Below, piece by piece: positions 50,485-59,645 of a DNA stretch of 64,000 nt (positions within the stretch are counted from its first letter, which is position 1; each line of letters opens with the position of its first letter). The notes beneath the pieces are model-generated. The model was given only the letters and a program-made list of their open reading frames with translations. It was not told where the DNA came from and did not search any database. Made by a program: the position numbers and the translations under genes. The DNA comes from Nonomuraea gerenzanensis (lineage in GTDB: Bacteria; Actinomycetota; Actinomycetes; Streptosporangiales; Streptosporangiaceae): the NCBI RefSeq assembly GCF_020215645.1, contig NZ_CP084058.1:3782001-3846000 (forward strand), written 5' to 3'.

Positions 50485-52491
50485 GTGATCCTTATCAGTG
50501 CTGGTTTGGTGCTCGCGGCAGTGGTTCTGCTGATCGCGGGCTTCGTACTGGCGAAGCCGTTCCTGATCATGTGGTCCATCGTGGTCAGCGTGTTGTCCGC
50601 GCTGTTCCTGGTGATCGGGGCGTTCCTGCGGCGGAACGAGCTTTTTCCCGGAGGTGGGCAGGCCGCTGCGCCGGCCACCCCCCCGAAGGGGCTCATGCCG
50701 TCCGCGCCGCCGTACAACCAGACCGGTCCGATGGTTCACCAGCAGCACCCGCAGCCCCGGCCGCAGCCTCAGGCGCATCCCCACGCGCCGCAGCGGACGG
50801 CGACCGCACCGGGCCCCGCTCCGCGCCGGCCCGCGCCGACCGGCATCGCGCCGGATGCGATCGTGCTGGTGATCCCCGGGCGCAAGCGCTACCACGTGCC
50901 CGGCTGCAGGCAGCTGATCGGCAGGGATCACGAGGAGCTCACCTACGAGGAGGCGCGCGAGGAGGGCTTCACGCCCTGCACCACGTGCCTGCCGGACGCA
51001 GCGCTCGGCGGACGGCAACTGCCGCCTGCCGCCGACCCCGAGCCCGCCGTCACCCCGGGTCCCGCCGCCGACGTTCCCGCGGCGAGCCGGGCCGAGAGCT
51101 CCGAGCAGACCCGCGACGTACGTCCGCCGGTCGCCCCGCCGAAGTCCGACACGAAGGCTTCCACCCCCAGCCCGGAGTCCGCCGCCTCCCACGAGGAGGA
51201 AGGCGCCACCGGGTGGTTCGGCCGCCCTGCCGCCGCTCCGGCGAGCCAGGCCAAGGCCCCCTCCTCCGCCTCCCCCGAGCCCGGCTCGGATGACGAGCAG
51301 GCGGACGACTCACAGACTTCCTTCTTCCGGCCGCCGCCCTTCGCGCGCAAGACCGAGTCCTCCTCCGCCCCCGGCACGGGCGAGCCCTCCGCCGACGAGA
51401 CCGGCACGTCCCCGGCCAACGCCAGGCCGGTGGGTCCGGTGGGTCCGGTGGGCAAGACGCCGCGTCCCGCGTCCGCGAGCAGCCCCGAGCAGCCCGGCGG
51501 GAAGCCGGGCACCACGCCCGAGGCCCGGCCGGGGGGTCCTGGCACGAAGCCCGAGGGTAGGCCGGGCGGTTCCGGCACGAAGCCCGACACCAGGCCCGGG
51601 CAGGCCGACGGCACCTCCGAGCGCCCTGGGCGGCCGGACGCGGGTGCGGCGGCAGGTCAGGCTGGTGATCGGCCCGGCCAGGCGACCGGGCCTTCGGCGG
51701 GCCGGACGGCTGGTCAGGCGGAGGGCCGACCGGCTGGTCAGACGACCGCCTCGCCCGAGCAGGCCGGTGGTAAGAGCGGGCAGGCCGGTGGCAAGGCTGG
51801 GGAAGCAGCCGCCAGGCCTGGGGAGGCTGGGGGTAAGCCCGGGCAGAGCGGGGCCGAGCCGCAGACCTCTGAGACGTCCGCCGGCAAGGGCGGGCAGGCG
51901 GGTGGCAAGCCGGGTGTGGCTGCCAGGCGGGTCGAGGACGATGACGTGTCGGGGCCCGACACGGCGCCGCAGCCGCGGGTGACCGCGTCCGGGCTGCCGG
52001 CCGAGCCGTCGGGTGGATCCGCCGAGCGTCCGTCCGGCCCCGCCGGCGAGCCGCCCTCGTCCGGTGAGACCGTGATCCTGCACGAGCGGCCCGCGTCCTC
52101 GGCCGAGTCGACGGCCAAGCCCAAGGGGCCGCTGCCTCCTGGCGCTCCGGCCCGGCCGTCGGCCGCCAAGCCGGCTGCCGTACCGGGGAAGACCACCTCC
52201 GAGCGTCCGCCCGCGCCCAAGGCGGGGGTCGCCAAGGGGGAGCCGCCGAAGGGCGCCGAGAGCGGCGCTGCGGGTAGGGCCGGTGACGCGCCCGGCAAGG
52301 GCGGCGGTAAGGGGGCAGGGGAGAGCACGGTGAAGGTCATCGTGGGCACCCGCCGCTACCACAGTACCGCCTGCCCGTTGATCAGGGGCGCGGGGGAGAC
52401 CGGCGTGGAGACGATGACGCTCGCCGCGGCTGAGGCGGCCGGGCTGACGAGTTGCTCGGTGTGCCAGCATGACCGGGAGACGGTCGGCTGA
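50485..52491 (+). CDS. Membrane protein with two Ada-like zinc modules and a giant linker
   Basis: I cannot give a function. The 668-residue protein starts with two membrane helices (residues about 3-25 and 28-50). A first small module has RYHVPGC...GFTPCTTCLPD with H137-x3-C141 and C165-x2-C168. About 450 residues of Pro/Gly/Ala/Glu-rich sequence with many GGKPG and RPGQA units follow. A second copy closes the protein: RYHSTACPLI...GLTSCSVC with H626-x3-C630 and C657-x2-C660. The HxxxC...EA...G...CxxC pattern resembles the zinc-binding domain of Ada and nuclease-associated relatives. GTG 50485, 41 bases after divIVA, suggests co-expression with the tip-growth protein. A clear terminator follows. 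Confidence 0.8.
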   Translation: MILISAGLVLAAVVLLIAGFVLAKPFLIMWSIVVSVLSALFLVIGAFLRRNELFPGGGQAAAPATPPKGLMPSAPPYNQTGPMVHQQHPQPRPQPQAHPHAPQRTATAPGPAPRRPAPTGIAPDAIVLVIPGRKRYHVPGCRQLIGRDHEELTYEEAREEGFTPCTTCLPDAALGGRQLPPAADPEPAVTPGPAADVPAASRAESSEQTRDVRPPVAPPKSDTKASTPSPESAASHEEEGATGWFGRPAAAPASQAKAPSSASPEPGSDDEQADDSQTSFFRPPPFARKTESSSAPGTGEPSADETGTSPANARPVGPVGPVGKTPRPASASSPEQPGGKPGTTPEARPGGPGTKPEGRPGGSGTKPDTRPGQADGTSERPGRPDAGAAAGQAGDRPGQATGPSAGRTAGQAEGRPAGQTTASPEQAGGKSGQAGGKAGEAAARPGEAGGKPGQSGAEPQTSETSAGKGGQAGGKPGVAARRVEDDDVSGPDTAPQPRVTASGLPAEPSGGSAERPSGPAGEPPSSGETVILHERPASSAESTAKPKGPLPPGAPARPSAAKPAAVPGKTTSERPPAPKAGVAKGEPPKGAESGAAGRAGDAPGKGGGKGAGESTVKVIVGTRRYHSTACPLIRGAGETGVETMTLAAAEAAGLTSCSVCQHDRETVG

Positions 52492-52576
52492 GGCCCCGGC
52501 AGGCTGACGGGTCGGTCAAGGTGGCACGGTCGTGAGGCGCCGACCGGGCGCCGCAGGTTGATCGCTCCCTTGTGTG

Positions 52577-52605
52577 AAGGCCTCTCGCGTGATGCGAGGG
52601 GCCTT
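52577..52605 (+). terminator. Rho-independent terminator after the zinc-module gene
   Basis: AAGGCCTCTCGC pairs with GCGAGGGGCCTT over a five-base loop, giving 12 pairs with one G-T wobble. TTTGT follows. This probably ends the divIVA-side transcription unit. Confidence 0.8.
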
Positions 52606-52750
52606 TGTCATGCGGGCGGGCGCGCCGGCCAGGGCCCAAGGTGCGGCGGTTGACGTCCGGGATGGCGGCGGGTAACGTGCCCCACCCCTAGCGACGCTTC
52701 TGGAGCTGCGGGTGGGGTTTCGCACCCACCGGCTCTCTGGAGGCTCCCCG

Positions 52751-54058
52751 ATGACTTCCGGCTCGCCGCTCAGGCGGCGCGACTTCCGGCTGCTCCTGTT
52801 CGGACAGACCACCACCCAACTCGGTACGCAGGTCAGCGGTGTGGCGATCCCGCTGCTGGCCGTCGTCACCCTCGATGCCTCACCCCTGCAACTGGGCCTG
52901 GTCACGGCGGCAGGAACGATCGCCTTCGCGCTGATCGGCCTGCCCGCGGGCGTCTGGATCGACCGGTGGCGGCGCCGCCCCGTGCTCGTCGCGGCCGATC
53001 TGGCGCGGGCGGTGCTGCTGGCCACGATCCCGCTGGCCGCCCTGCTCGGGACGCTGACCATCGCGCAGCTCGTCGTCGTGTCGCTGCTGGCCGGCCTCGC
53101 CAGGGTCTTCTTCGACGTCGGCTACCAGAGCTACCTGCCGTCCGTCGTCGGGCGGGGCGAGCTGATCGCGGGGAACTCGGCGATGGAGAGCATCCGCGCC
53201 TGCGGTCAGGTGGCCGGGCCCGGTGTCGGAGGCTGGGCCGTCACCGTGCTCGGCTCCGCGAACGTCGTCCTCGTCCAGGCCGTCACGTTCGCCGTCTCGG
53301 CCGCTTCGCTGCTGGCCATCAGGGCTCCCGAACCGTCTCCGAACCCGAGGCCGGGCTCGGGAGTGCCGGGGGCGGGGCGGGGTGCGGAGACTGCGGACTC
53401 CGGGGCCGGGCGGCGGTCGCGCGGCCTGGTGGCGGAGATCGGGGAAGGGCTGGCGTTCGTGACCGGGAGCAGGGTGTTGCGGGCGACGACGATCACCAGC
53501 GCGGCCGGCAACCTGGCCTTCGCGATCGCCTCGGCCGCGAGCTTCCCCTTCATGATCCACACCCTCGGCCTCACCCCCACCGGGATCGGCCTGGTGCTGG
53601 CGGCCGGTTCGCCGGCCGCCCTGGCGGGCGCGGCCCTGACGCCGCGCCTGGCCCGCCGAATCGGCTCCGCCCGGGTCATCTGGCTGTCCCTGGCCGTGAC
53701 GGGCCCTGTGGCGATGCTGAGCCCCCTGGCAGGGCCAGGATGGGGAGTGGGGCTGTTCGTGTTCGGTACGGCCGTGGGCGAGCTGGGTCAGATCGTGTAC
53801 GCCGTCACGAACGTGAGCCTGCGCCAGCGCCTGTGCCCCGAGCACATGCTCGGCCGGGTCAACGCCACCGTGCGCTGGCTCATGATGGGCCTGTTCCCGC
53901 TGGGCGCCCTGCTGGGAGGGATCCTCGGGGAGGCGGCCGGGCCGCGGCCGGCGCTCTGGGCGGCCGCTGTGGTCATCGTCCTGTCACCGCTGCCCGCGTA
54001 CGCGGCCCTGCGCGGGATCCGCGAGGCGGGGGACGTCCCGCTCGTGACGTCGCCGTAG
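52751..54058 (+). CDS. MFS transporter (multidrug-efflux-like)
   Basis: The 435-residue protein has 12 membrane helices and the pattern of the MFS_3/enterobactin-exporter-like group: RRRDFRLLLFGQTTTQLGTQVSGVAIPLLAV at the N terminus (bases 52775-52867), the loop GVWIDRWRRRPVLVAADLARA, and SYLPSVVGRGELIAGNSAMESIR. Relatives export drugs or siderophores; the substrate is unknown. ATG 52751 follows GGAGG at 8 bases. It lies between the division cluster and ileS, which is not the usual actinobacterial order, so it is probably a lineage-specific insertion. A perfect hairpin includes its stop codon. Confidence 0.88.
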   Translation: MTSGSPLRRRDFRLLLFGQTTTQLGTQVSGVAIPLLAVVTLDASPLQLGLVTAAGTIAFALIGLPAGVWIDRWRRRPVLVAADLARAVLLATIPLAALLGTLTIAQLVVVSLLAGLARVFFDVGYQSYLPSVVGRGELIAGNSAMESIRACGQVAGPGVGGWAVTVLGSANVVLVQAVTFAVSAASLLAIRAPEPSPNPRPGSGVPGAGRGAETADSGAGRRSRGLVAEIGEGLAFVTGSRVLRATTITSAAGNLAFAIASAASFPFMIHTLGLTPTGIGLVLAAGSPAALAGAALTPRLARRIGSARVIWLSLAVTGPVAMLSPLAGPGWGVGLFVFGTAVGELGQIVYAVTNVSLRQRLCPEHMLGRVNATVRWLMMGLFPLGALLGGILGEAAGPRPALWAAAVVIVLSPLPAYAALRGIREAGDVPLVTSP

Positions 54059-54081
54059 GGGGGGCGCGCCCCCCTACGGCG
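54051..54081. terminator. Bidirectional terminator between MFS gene and ileS
   Basis: CGCCGTAGGGGGG (54051-54063) and CCCCCCTACGGCG (54069-54081) are a perfect 13-bp stem with loop GCGCG. It overlaps the MFS stop and lies 15 bases from the convergent ileS stop. Confidence 0.8.
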
Positions 54082-54096
54082 AACGGCGAACGGCGG

Positions 54097-57000
54097 TCAG
54101 GCGCGGCGGAGCTGGAAGGTGAGGCCGAGGTCGGCGTCCGAGTGGGACGGCAGGTCCGCGGCGGTGCCCTCCGTGATGGTGGTGGCCAGCACGTCCTCGC
54201 CCACCACGTGCCCCTCCGAGCGCAGCGCCGTGGCCAGGTCGTCGGACGTGGCGGTCCACCACAGCTCGATGCGGTCGGTGATCGACAGGCCGCTCGACTT
54301 GCGGGCCTCCTGCACCAGGCGGATGACCTCGCGCAGCAGGCCGGCGCGGCGCAGCTCGTCGGTCAGCTCCAGGTCGAGCGCGACGGTCTCGCCCGTGCCG
54401 GTGCCGATGGCGCCCGTCTCGACCGCCCAGCCCGAGCGGGGCTGCTCGTTGACGATCACCTCGTCCGGGCCGAGCATGACCTCGCCGAGCGAGTCCGCCT
54501 CCACCATGACCGTGGCGCCCGAGCGCAGGGCCCTGGCGACGCGGGTGGCATCGGCGGCGGTCACGGCGGCGGCCACGAGCTTGGTCTGCGAGCCGAAGCG
54601 CTTGCCCAGGGCGCGGAAGTTCGGCTTGACCGTGTAGGACACGAGGTCGGCGCTGAAGCCGGACATGTCCTCCAGGGTCTGCACGTTCAGCTCGTCGGCC
54701 ACCAGGCCGCGCAGCTCGCCGGGGAGCGACGGCCAGCCGTGCGCGCCGACCAGGGCCCGCCGCAGCGGCTGGCGGGTCTTGACGCCCGAGGAGGCGCGGG
54801 CCGAGCGGCCCAGCTCCACCAGGCGCCGCACGAGGGCCATCTGGTCCGACAGCGCCGGGTTGAGCAGGTCCTCGCGCACCTCCGGCCAGCCGGTCAGGTG
54901 GACGGAGGAGGGCGCGTCGGCCGAGCGCAGGACGTCCCACAGGTAGTCGGTGACGAACGGCGTGATGGGCGCCATCAGCCGCAGCACCGTCTCCAGGCAC
55001 TCGTACAGGGTCGCGAAGGCGTCCTGCGAGCCCTGCCAGAAGCGGCGGCGGGAGCGGCGGACGTACCAGTTGGACAGGTCGTCGAGGAAGTCGGCCAGGC
55101 GGCGGCCGGCGCGCTGGGTGTCGTACTCGTCGAGCGCCGTCGTGACCTCGGCCACCGTGCGGTGCAGCTCCGCCAGCGCCCAGCGGTCGAGCAGCGGGCG
55201 CTGCGCGGCCGGGGCGGCCTCGGCGAGCATGGCCGGCGACCAGGACTCGGCGTTGGCGTAGAGGGTGAAGAACGACGAGGTGTTCCAGAGCGTCAGCAGG
55301 ACCTTGCGGACGATCTCCTCCAGCGTGCCGTGACCCACCCGGCGGGCCGCCCACGGCGAGCCGGAGCAGGCCATGAACCAGCGCAGCGCGTCGGCCCCGT
55401 GCTGGTCCATCAGCGGGATCGGCTCCAGGATGTTGCCCAGGTGCTTGCTCATCTTGCGGCCGTCCTCGGCCAGGATGAGGCCGAGGCAGAGCACGTTCTG
55501 GTAGGAGGACTGGCCGAAGACCAGCGTGCCGACGGCCATCAGCGAGTAGAACCAGCCGCGCGTCTGGTCGGTGGCCTCGCAGATGAAGTCGGCCGGGTAG
55601 ACGCCCTCGGGCCTGCCGCGCTCGCCCCACTGGGCGAACGGCATGGAGCCGGAGTCGTACCAGGCGTCGATGACGTCGGGCACGCGGGTGGCCAGGGCGC
55701 CACACGACGGGCAGTCGAAGGTGACGTCGTCGACGTACGGGCGGTGCGGGTCGAGCGCGGAGACGTCCTGGCCGGCGAGCGTGCCGAGCTCCTCCAGCGA
55801 CCCGACGCAGGTCACGTGCGACTCGTCCTGCGAGCACACCCACAGCGGCAGCGGCGTGCCCCAGTAGCGCGAGCGCGACAGCGACCAGTCGACGTTGCCG
55901 CGCAGCCACTCGCCGAACCGGCCCCACTTGATCGTGTCGGGGAACCAGTTGGTCTTGGAGTTCTCCGCCAGCATCTGGTCCTTGACCGCGGTGGTGCGGA
56001 TGTACCAGGAGGGCAGGGCGTAGTAGAGCAGCGCCGTGTGGCAGCGCCAGCAGTGCGGGTAGCTGTGCTCCATGTGGCCGCCGCGGTAGAGCAGGCCACG
56101 CGCCCGCAGGTCCTCGGTCAGCTCCTCGTCGGCGTCCTTGAAGAACCTGCCGCCGACCATGGGCACGTCGTCGAGGAAGCGGCCGTCGGGGCCGATCGGG
56201 TTGACGACCGGCATGCCGTACTTCTTGATCACGGTCATGTCCTCGGCGCCGAAGGCGGGCGCCTGGTGGACCAGGCCGGTGCCGTCCTCGATCGTGACGT
56301 AGTCGCCGAGCACGACGTAGTGCGCGCCGGGGATGTCGACGAGGTCGAACGGGCGGGTGTAGGTGGTGTGCTCCAGCTCGCGGCCGGTGAAGCGGGCCAC
56401 CTCGGTGGCGCCCTCGCCGAGCACCGACAGCAGGGGCTCGGCCACGACCAGGACCTCGCCGTCGGCGGTGCGGGCCGCGACGTAGGTGACGTCGGGGTGC
56501 ACGGCGACGGCCGTGTTGGAGACGAGGGTCCAGGGCGTGGTGGTCCAGATGAGCAGGGCCGCGCCCAGCTCGGCCAGCGGGCCGGAGGTCGCGGGCATGC
56601 GGACGTAGACCGACGGGCTGGAGACCGTCTCGTACGCGCCCGGCTGGCCCAGCTCGTGGTCGGACAGCCCGGTGCCGCAGCGCGGGCAGTAGGGCGTGAT
56701 CCGGAAGTCGCGGAACAGCAGCCCCTTGTCGAAGATGACCTTCAGCGACCACCACACGGACTCGACGTAGGACGGGTCCATGGTCCGGTACGCCTGGGAC
56801 AGGTCGATCCAGTAGCCCATCCGCTCGGTCATCTGCTCGAACGCGTCGACGTGCCGCAGCACCGACTCGCGGCACTTGGCGTTGAACTCGGCGATGCCGT
56901 ACGTCTCGATGTCGCGCTTGCCCGACAGGCCCAGCTCGCGCTCGACGCCGACCTCGACGGGCAGGCCGTGGCAGTCCCAGCCGGCCTTGCGGGGCACGCT

Positions 57001-57243
57001 GAAGCCGCGCATCGACTTGTAGCGCGGGAACAGGTCCTTGAACACGCGCGCCTCGACATGGTGCACGCCGGGCAGGCCGTTGGCGGTGGGCGGGCCCTCG
57101 TAGAACACCCAGGCGGGGTTGCCCGCGTTCTGCTCGACGGAGCGCTCGAAGATCTTCCCGTCCCGCCAGCGGTCGAGGACCTCGCGCTCGAGCGCGGGCA
57201 GGTCGACCTGCGCGGGAAGAGAGCGGAATGATGGGGAAGACAT
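54097..57243 (-). CDS. ileS: Isoleucyl-tRNA synthetase, IleRS2 type, with swapped HIGH motif
   Basis: IleRS charges tRNA-Ile. The 1048-residue protein is of the eukaryote-like type 2: PPTANGLPGVHHVEARVFKDL, the editing domain, KMSK in DGRKMSKHLGN, and the long anticodon-binding C terminus with the closing beta domain LEDMSGFSADLVSYTVKPNF. The class I signature, normally HxGH, reads G59-V60-H61-H62, with first and third residues exchanged. Such GXHH variants of IleRS2 have been described and linked to very high mupirocin resistance. ATG 57243 is chosen (GTG 57261 alternative). A T-box lies directly upstream. Orientation is opposite to divIVA and lspA. Confidence 0.95.
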   Translation of the reverse strand: MSSPSFRSLPAQVDLPALEREVLDRWRDGKIFERSVEQNAGNPAWVFYEGPPTANGLPGVHHVEARVFKDLFPRYKSMRGFSVPRKAGWDCHGLPVEVGVERELGLSGKRDIETYGIAEFNAKCRESVLRHVDAFEQMTERMGYWIDLSQAYRTMDPSYVESVWWSLKVIFDKGLLFRDFRITPYCPRCGTGLSDHELGQPGAYETVSSPSVYVRMPATSGPLAELGAALLIWTTTPWTLVSNTAVAVHPDVTYVAARTADGEVLVVAEPLLSVLGEGATEVARFTGRELEHTTYTRPFDLVDIPGAHYVVLGDYVTIEDGTGLVHQAPAFGAEDMTVIKKYGMPVVNPIGPDGRFLDDVPMVGGRFFKDADEELTEDLRARGLLYRGGHMEHSYPHCWRCHTALLYYALPSWYIRTTAVKDQMLAENSKTNWFPDTIKWGRFGEWLRGNVDWSLSRSRYWGTPLPLWVCSQDESHVTCVGSLEELGTLAGQDVSALDPHRPYVDDVTFDCPSCGALATRVPDVIDAWYDSGSMPFAQWGERGRPEGVYPADFICEATDQTRGWFYSLMAVGTLVFGQSSYQNVLCLGLILAEDGRKMSKHLGNILEPIPLMDQHGADALRWFMACSGSPWAARRVGHGTLEEIVRKVLLTLWNTSSFFTLYANAESWSPAMLAEAAPAAQRPLLDRWALAELHRTVAEVTTALDEYDTQRAGRRLADFLDDLSNWYVRRSRRRFWQGSQDAFATLYECLETVLRLMAPITPFVTDYLWDVLRSADAPSSVHLTGWPEVREDLLNPALSDQMALVRRLVELGRSARASSGVKTRQPLRRALVGAHGWPSLPGELRGLVADELNVQTLEDMSGFSADLVSYTVKPNFRALGKRFGSQTKLVAAAVTAADATRVARALRSGATVMVEADSLGEVMLGPDEVIVNEQPRSGWAVETGAIGTGTGETVALDLELTDELRRAGLLREVIRLVQEARKSSGLSITDRIELWWTATSDDLATALRSEGHVVGEDVLATTITEGTAADLPSHSDADLGLTFQLRRA

Positions 57244-57470
57244 CTCGGGCGGGACCTCCACGCTTGATCGGCCGGTTGGCTGGACGCGTGAAGGGACGAA
57301 GCCTGGCGGCTCCGCGGTACCACCCTTCTTGACCCCGCGCGTGGCGGAGCCCTCTTCATTTGGTCTGCTGCCGGGTCTAATGAGCTCGCGAGAGCCGTTC
57401 TTCCGGCGGCTCCGGGGTGATATCCCTCACAGTCGGGCCCCATCAACGCCTTGCAGTCTCAAACCATAAC
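57244..57470 (-). promoter_or_regulatory. T-box leader of ileS (isoleucine)
   Basis: On the minus strand the leader contains the T-box core AAGGGTGGTACCGCGG (57312-57327), which pairs with the free CCA end of uncharged tRNA. A stem with GGGATATCACCCC upstream includes the isoleucine specifier ATC at 57419-57421. Actinobacterial ileS T-boxes are known to control translation. No T-run terminator is present here, and GGAGG just before the start would be the target. TATGGT at 57463-57468 is a plausible -10 box. It predicts induction when Ile-tRNA is uncharged. Confidence 0.9.
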
Positions 57471-57713
57471 GCAGAGTGGGGGCGAAGGCTTCCTTGTTTT
57501 CCTGGTGGCGTCCGCCCACCCGGCGAGCCCCGCCGGTACGCAAGTCGTAAACGGCGCAAAGTTGTGGGAATGGACGCCCCCGGGGAGGAGTTGAATGCGC
57601 GAGGCGGGATAGTACGGGGGAGGTAAACCGTCCGGCGGGTCGTTTGCCGTTCCGTTATATGGATCCTAAGCTGCCCGCACCATTTACGGCCTTGATCAGC
57701 AATGGAGGCAGCC
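57471..57713 (+). other. Spacer between ileS leader and DksA-like gene
   Basis: About 240 bases without a convincing gene. It must contain the divergent promoter of the DksA-like gene. TATATGGAT at 57656-57664 is an A/T-rich -10 candidate, but no good -35 partner was found. Several short frames here have no ribosome site. Confidence 0.35.
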
Positions 57714-58103
57714 ATGGCGGCAGTCACGCAGACCGCTACACCGTCGATGTGGTCGGACGAGGAGCTGGCCGAGGTACGCGGCAGGCTCCAGGAGGAGATC
57801 GACGAGCTCGAGGCGGACATCCTCCGCCACGAGTCCGAGATAGCCTCTGGAGACGTGACCCAGGGCGCCGGCGACGACCAGGCCGACGCCGGCGCCAAGA
57901 CGTACGAGCGCGAACGCGAGATCGCCCTTACCCTGAATGCGCGCGATCTGGTCGCGCAGAACGAACGTGCGATCGCCAGGATCGACGCAGGGACCTATGG
58001 AGTGTGCGAATCGTGCCACAAGCCGATCGGCAAGGAACGCCTCCAGGCGTTCCCGAGGGCGACGCTGTGCGTGGCCTGCAAGCAGAGGGAGGAACGCCGG
58101 TAA
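57714..58103 (+). CDS. DksA/TraR-family zinc-finger protein
   Basis: The 129-residue protein has a coiled-coil part (WSDEELAEVRGRLQEEIDEL), an acidic tip with DDQADAG and a C4 zinc finger, C98-x2-C101-x17-C119-x2-C122. DksA-type proteins bind the secondary channel of RNA polymerase and adjust transcription, often with ppGpp; the tip Asp residues fit. ATG 57714 follows GGAGG at 5 bases; ATG 57702 is in frame. Its order before lspA and rluD is conserved in actinobacteria. Whether it acts like DksA here is untested. Confidence 0.88.
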   Translation: MAAVTQTATPSMWSDEELAEVRGRLQEEIDELEADILRHESEIASGDVTQGAGDDQADAGAKTYEREREIALTLNARDLVAQNERAIARIDAGTYGVCESCHKPIGKERLQAFPRATLCVACKQREERR

Positions 58104-58681
58104 GCGGCCCCGCCGAAGGCTCAGGAGGCGCAGCGGGCAGGCCCCGCCGGCGCCTCTTCGCCGTCCTCGTGGTGCTGGCGGCCGTGATCTACGCGGCCGA
58201 CCTCGCCACCAAGACGGTGGTGCTGCGCACGCTGGAGGGTGAGCCGCCGCTGGTCGTCATCCCGGGGGTGCTGCAGTTCAGGGTGATCTTCAACTCCGGC
58301 GCCGCGTTCAGCATCGGCACGGGGATGACGTTCATCTTCACCTTCATCGCGGCCGGCGTGGTCGTGGCGATCGTGCGTACGGCGCGCAAGCTCGGCAGCA
58401 GGTCCTGGGCCGTCACGCTCGGCCTCCTGCTGGGCGGCGCGACCGGCAACCTCACCGACAGGCTGCTGCGCTACCCCTCGGGGCTCGGGCGCTCCTCGCA
58501 GCTCCAGGGGCACGTCGTCGACTTCATCGAGGTGCTGCCGGGCAACTTCCCCGTCATCGACTACTTCCCTGTGTTCAACATCGCCGACTCGGCGATCGTC
58601 TGCGGCGGCATCCTGGCCGTGATCCTGGCCTGGCGCAACGTGCAGATCGACGGTTCCAGGGAGGTGGCCGAGGATGACTGA
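58067..58681 (+). CDS. lspA: Lipoprotein signal peptidase LspA
   Basis: LspA is the membrane aspartyl protease that removes signal peptides from prolipoproteins. The protein has four membrane helices and both catalytic aspartates in [12 protein letters not shown] and FNIADSAIV, with FNSGAAFSI between. The start is uncertain: GTG 58067 (204 aa) has GAGGG 7 bases upstream but overlaps the DksA-like gene by 37 bases; the next in-frame GTG (58169) is inside the first helix. The end overlaps the rluD-like ATG. The C-terminal tail is short. Confidence 0.92.
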   Translation: MRGLQAEGGTPVSGPAEGSGGAAGRPRRRLFAVLVVLAAVIYAADLATKTVVLRTLEGEPPLVVIPGVLQFRVIFNSGAAFSIGTGMTFIFTFIAAGVVVAIVRTARKLGSRSWAVTLGLLLGGATGNLTDRLLRYPSGLGRSSQLQGHVVDFIEVLPGNFPVIDYFPVFNIADSAIVCGGILAVILAWRNVQIDGSREVAEDD

Positions 58682-59603
58682 GCAGCGCAGCCTGCCCGTG
58701 CCCGACGGGCTGGAGGGCGAGCGGCTCGACGCCGCGCTCTCGCGCCTGTTCGGCTTCTCCCGCACCCGCGCGGCCGAGCTGATCACGGCCGGCGAGGTGT
58801 TCGTGGACGGCCGCCAGCCGGCCAAGTCCGACCGCGTGCATGCGGGCGCCTGGCTGGAGGTGACGCTGCCGCCGCCGGTCACCACCCCCATGCCGGTGGC
58901 CGAGCCGGTGCCCGGCATGACCATCGTGTACGAGGACGACGACATCGTCGTGGTCAACAAGCCCATCGGGGTGGCGGCCCACCCGACCGTCGGCTGGACG
59001 GGCCCCACCGTGATCGGCGGGCTGCTCGGCGCCGGGCACACGATCGCCACCAGCGGCGCCGCCGAGCGCCAGGGCATCGTGCACCGGCTCGACGCCAACA
59101 CCACGGGCGCGATGGTGGTGGCCAAGAGCGAGCACGCCTACTCGCGGCTCAAGCGGGCCTTCAAGGAGCGTACGGTCGACAAGCGCTACCACGCGCTGGT
59201 GCAGGGGCACCCCGACCCGTTCAGGGGCACGGTGGACGCGCCCATCGACCGGCACCCGTCGGGCGACGGCCGCTTCGCGGTGGTGGCCGGGGGCAAGCCG
59301 TCCGTGACCCACTACGACACGGTCGAGGCGTTCAGGGCCGCGTCGCTGCTGGACATCAAGCTGGAGACCGGGCGTACGCACCAGATCCGGGTGCACATGT
59401 CGGCGCTGCGCCACCCGTGCGTCGGCGACATGCTCTACGGCGCCGATCCGACGCTGGCGGCCCGGCTGGGGGTCACCCGGCAGTGGCTGCACGCGGTGGC
59501 GCTCGGGTTCGAGCACCCCTCGTCCGGCGAGTGGGTGTCGTTCAGCACCGACTACCCGCAGGACCTGCAGAAGGCGCTGGACATCGTGCGCGCGGAGTCC
59601 TGA
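58674..59603 (+). CDS. RluA/RluD-family pseudouridine synthase
   Basis: This 309-residue enzyme isomerises uridines in 23S rRNA or tRNA. It has an N-terminal S4 RNA-binding domain ([20 protein letters not shown]) and the catalytic core with [17 protein letters not shown], the Asp being catalytic. [23 protein letters not shown] (bases 59359-59427) is the second family block. It lies directly after lspA and overlaps it by 8 bases, the usual lspA-rluD pair. RluD-like specificity for 23S helix 69 is likely but not provable here. Confidence 0.92.
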   Translation: MTEQRSLPVPDGLEGERLDAALSRLFGFSRTRAAELITAGEVFVDGRQPAKSDRVHAGAWLEVTLPPPVTTPMPVAEPVPGMTIVYEDDDIVVVNKPIGVAAHPTVGWTGPTVIGGLLGAGHTIATSGAAERQGIVHRLDANTTGAMVVAKSEHAYSRLKRAFKERTVDKRYHALVQGHPDPFRGTVDAPIDRHPSGDGRFAVVAGGKPSVTHYDTVEAFRAASLLDIKLETGRTHQIRVHMSALRHPCVGDMLYGADPTLAARLGVTRQWLHAVALGFEHPSSGEWVSFSTDYPQDLQKALDIVRAES

Positions 59604-59645
59604 CCCCGCGCCCAGCCCCACTTCGGAGCCCCCGTTCAGTCCCGG

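Noticed and set aside
52966..57231. 1421-codon open frame on the plus strand opposite ileS
   Set aside because: It is the antisense shadow of the high-GC ileS gene: low-complexity His/Arg/Val/Gly composition, no domain, no ribosome site, and ileS is certain on the other strand.
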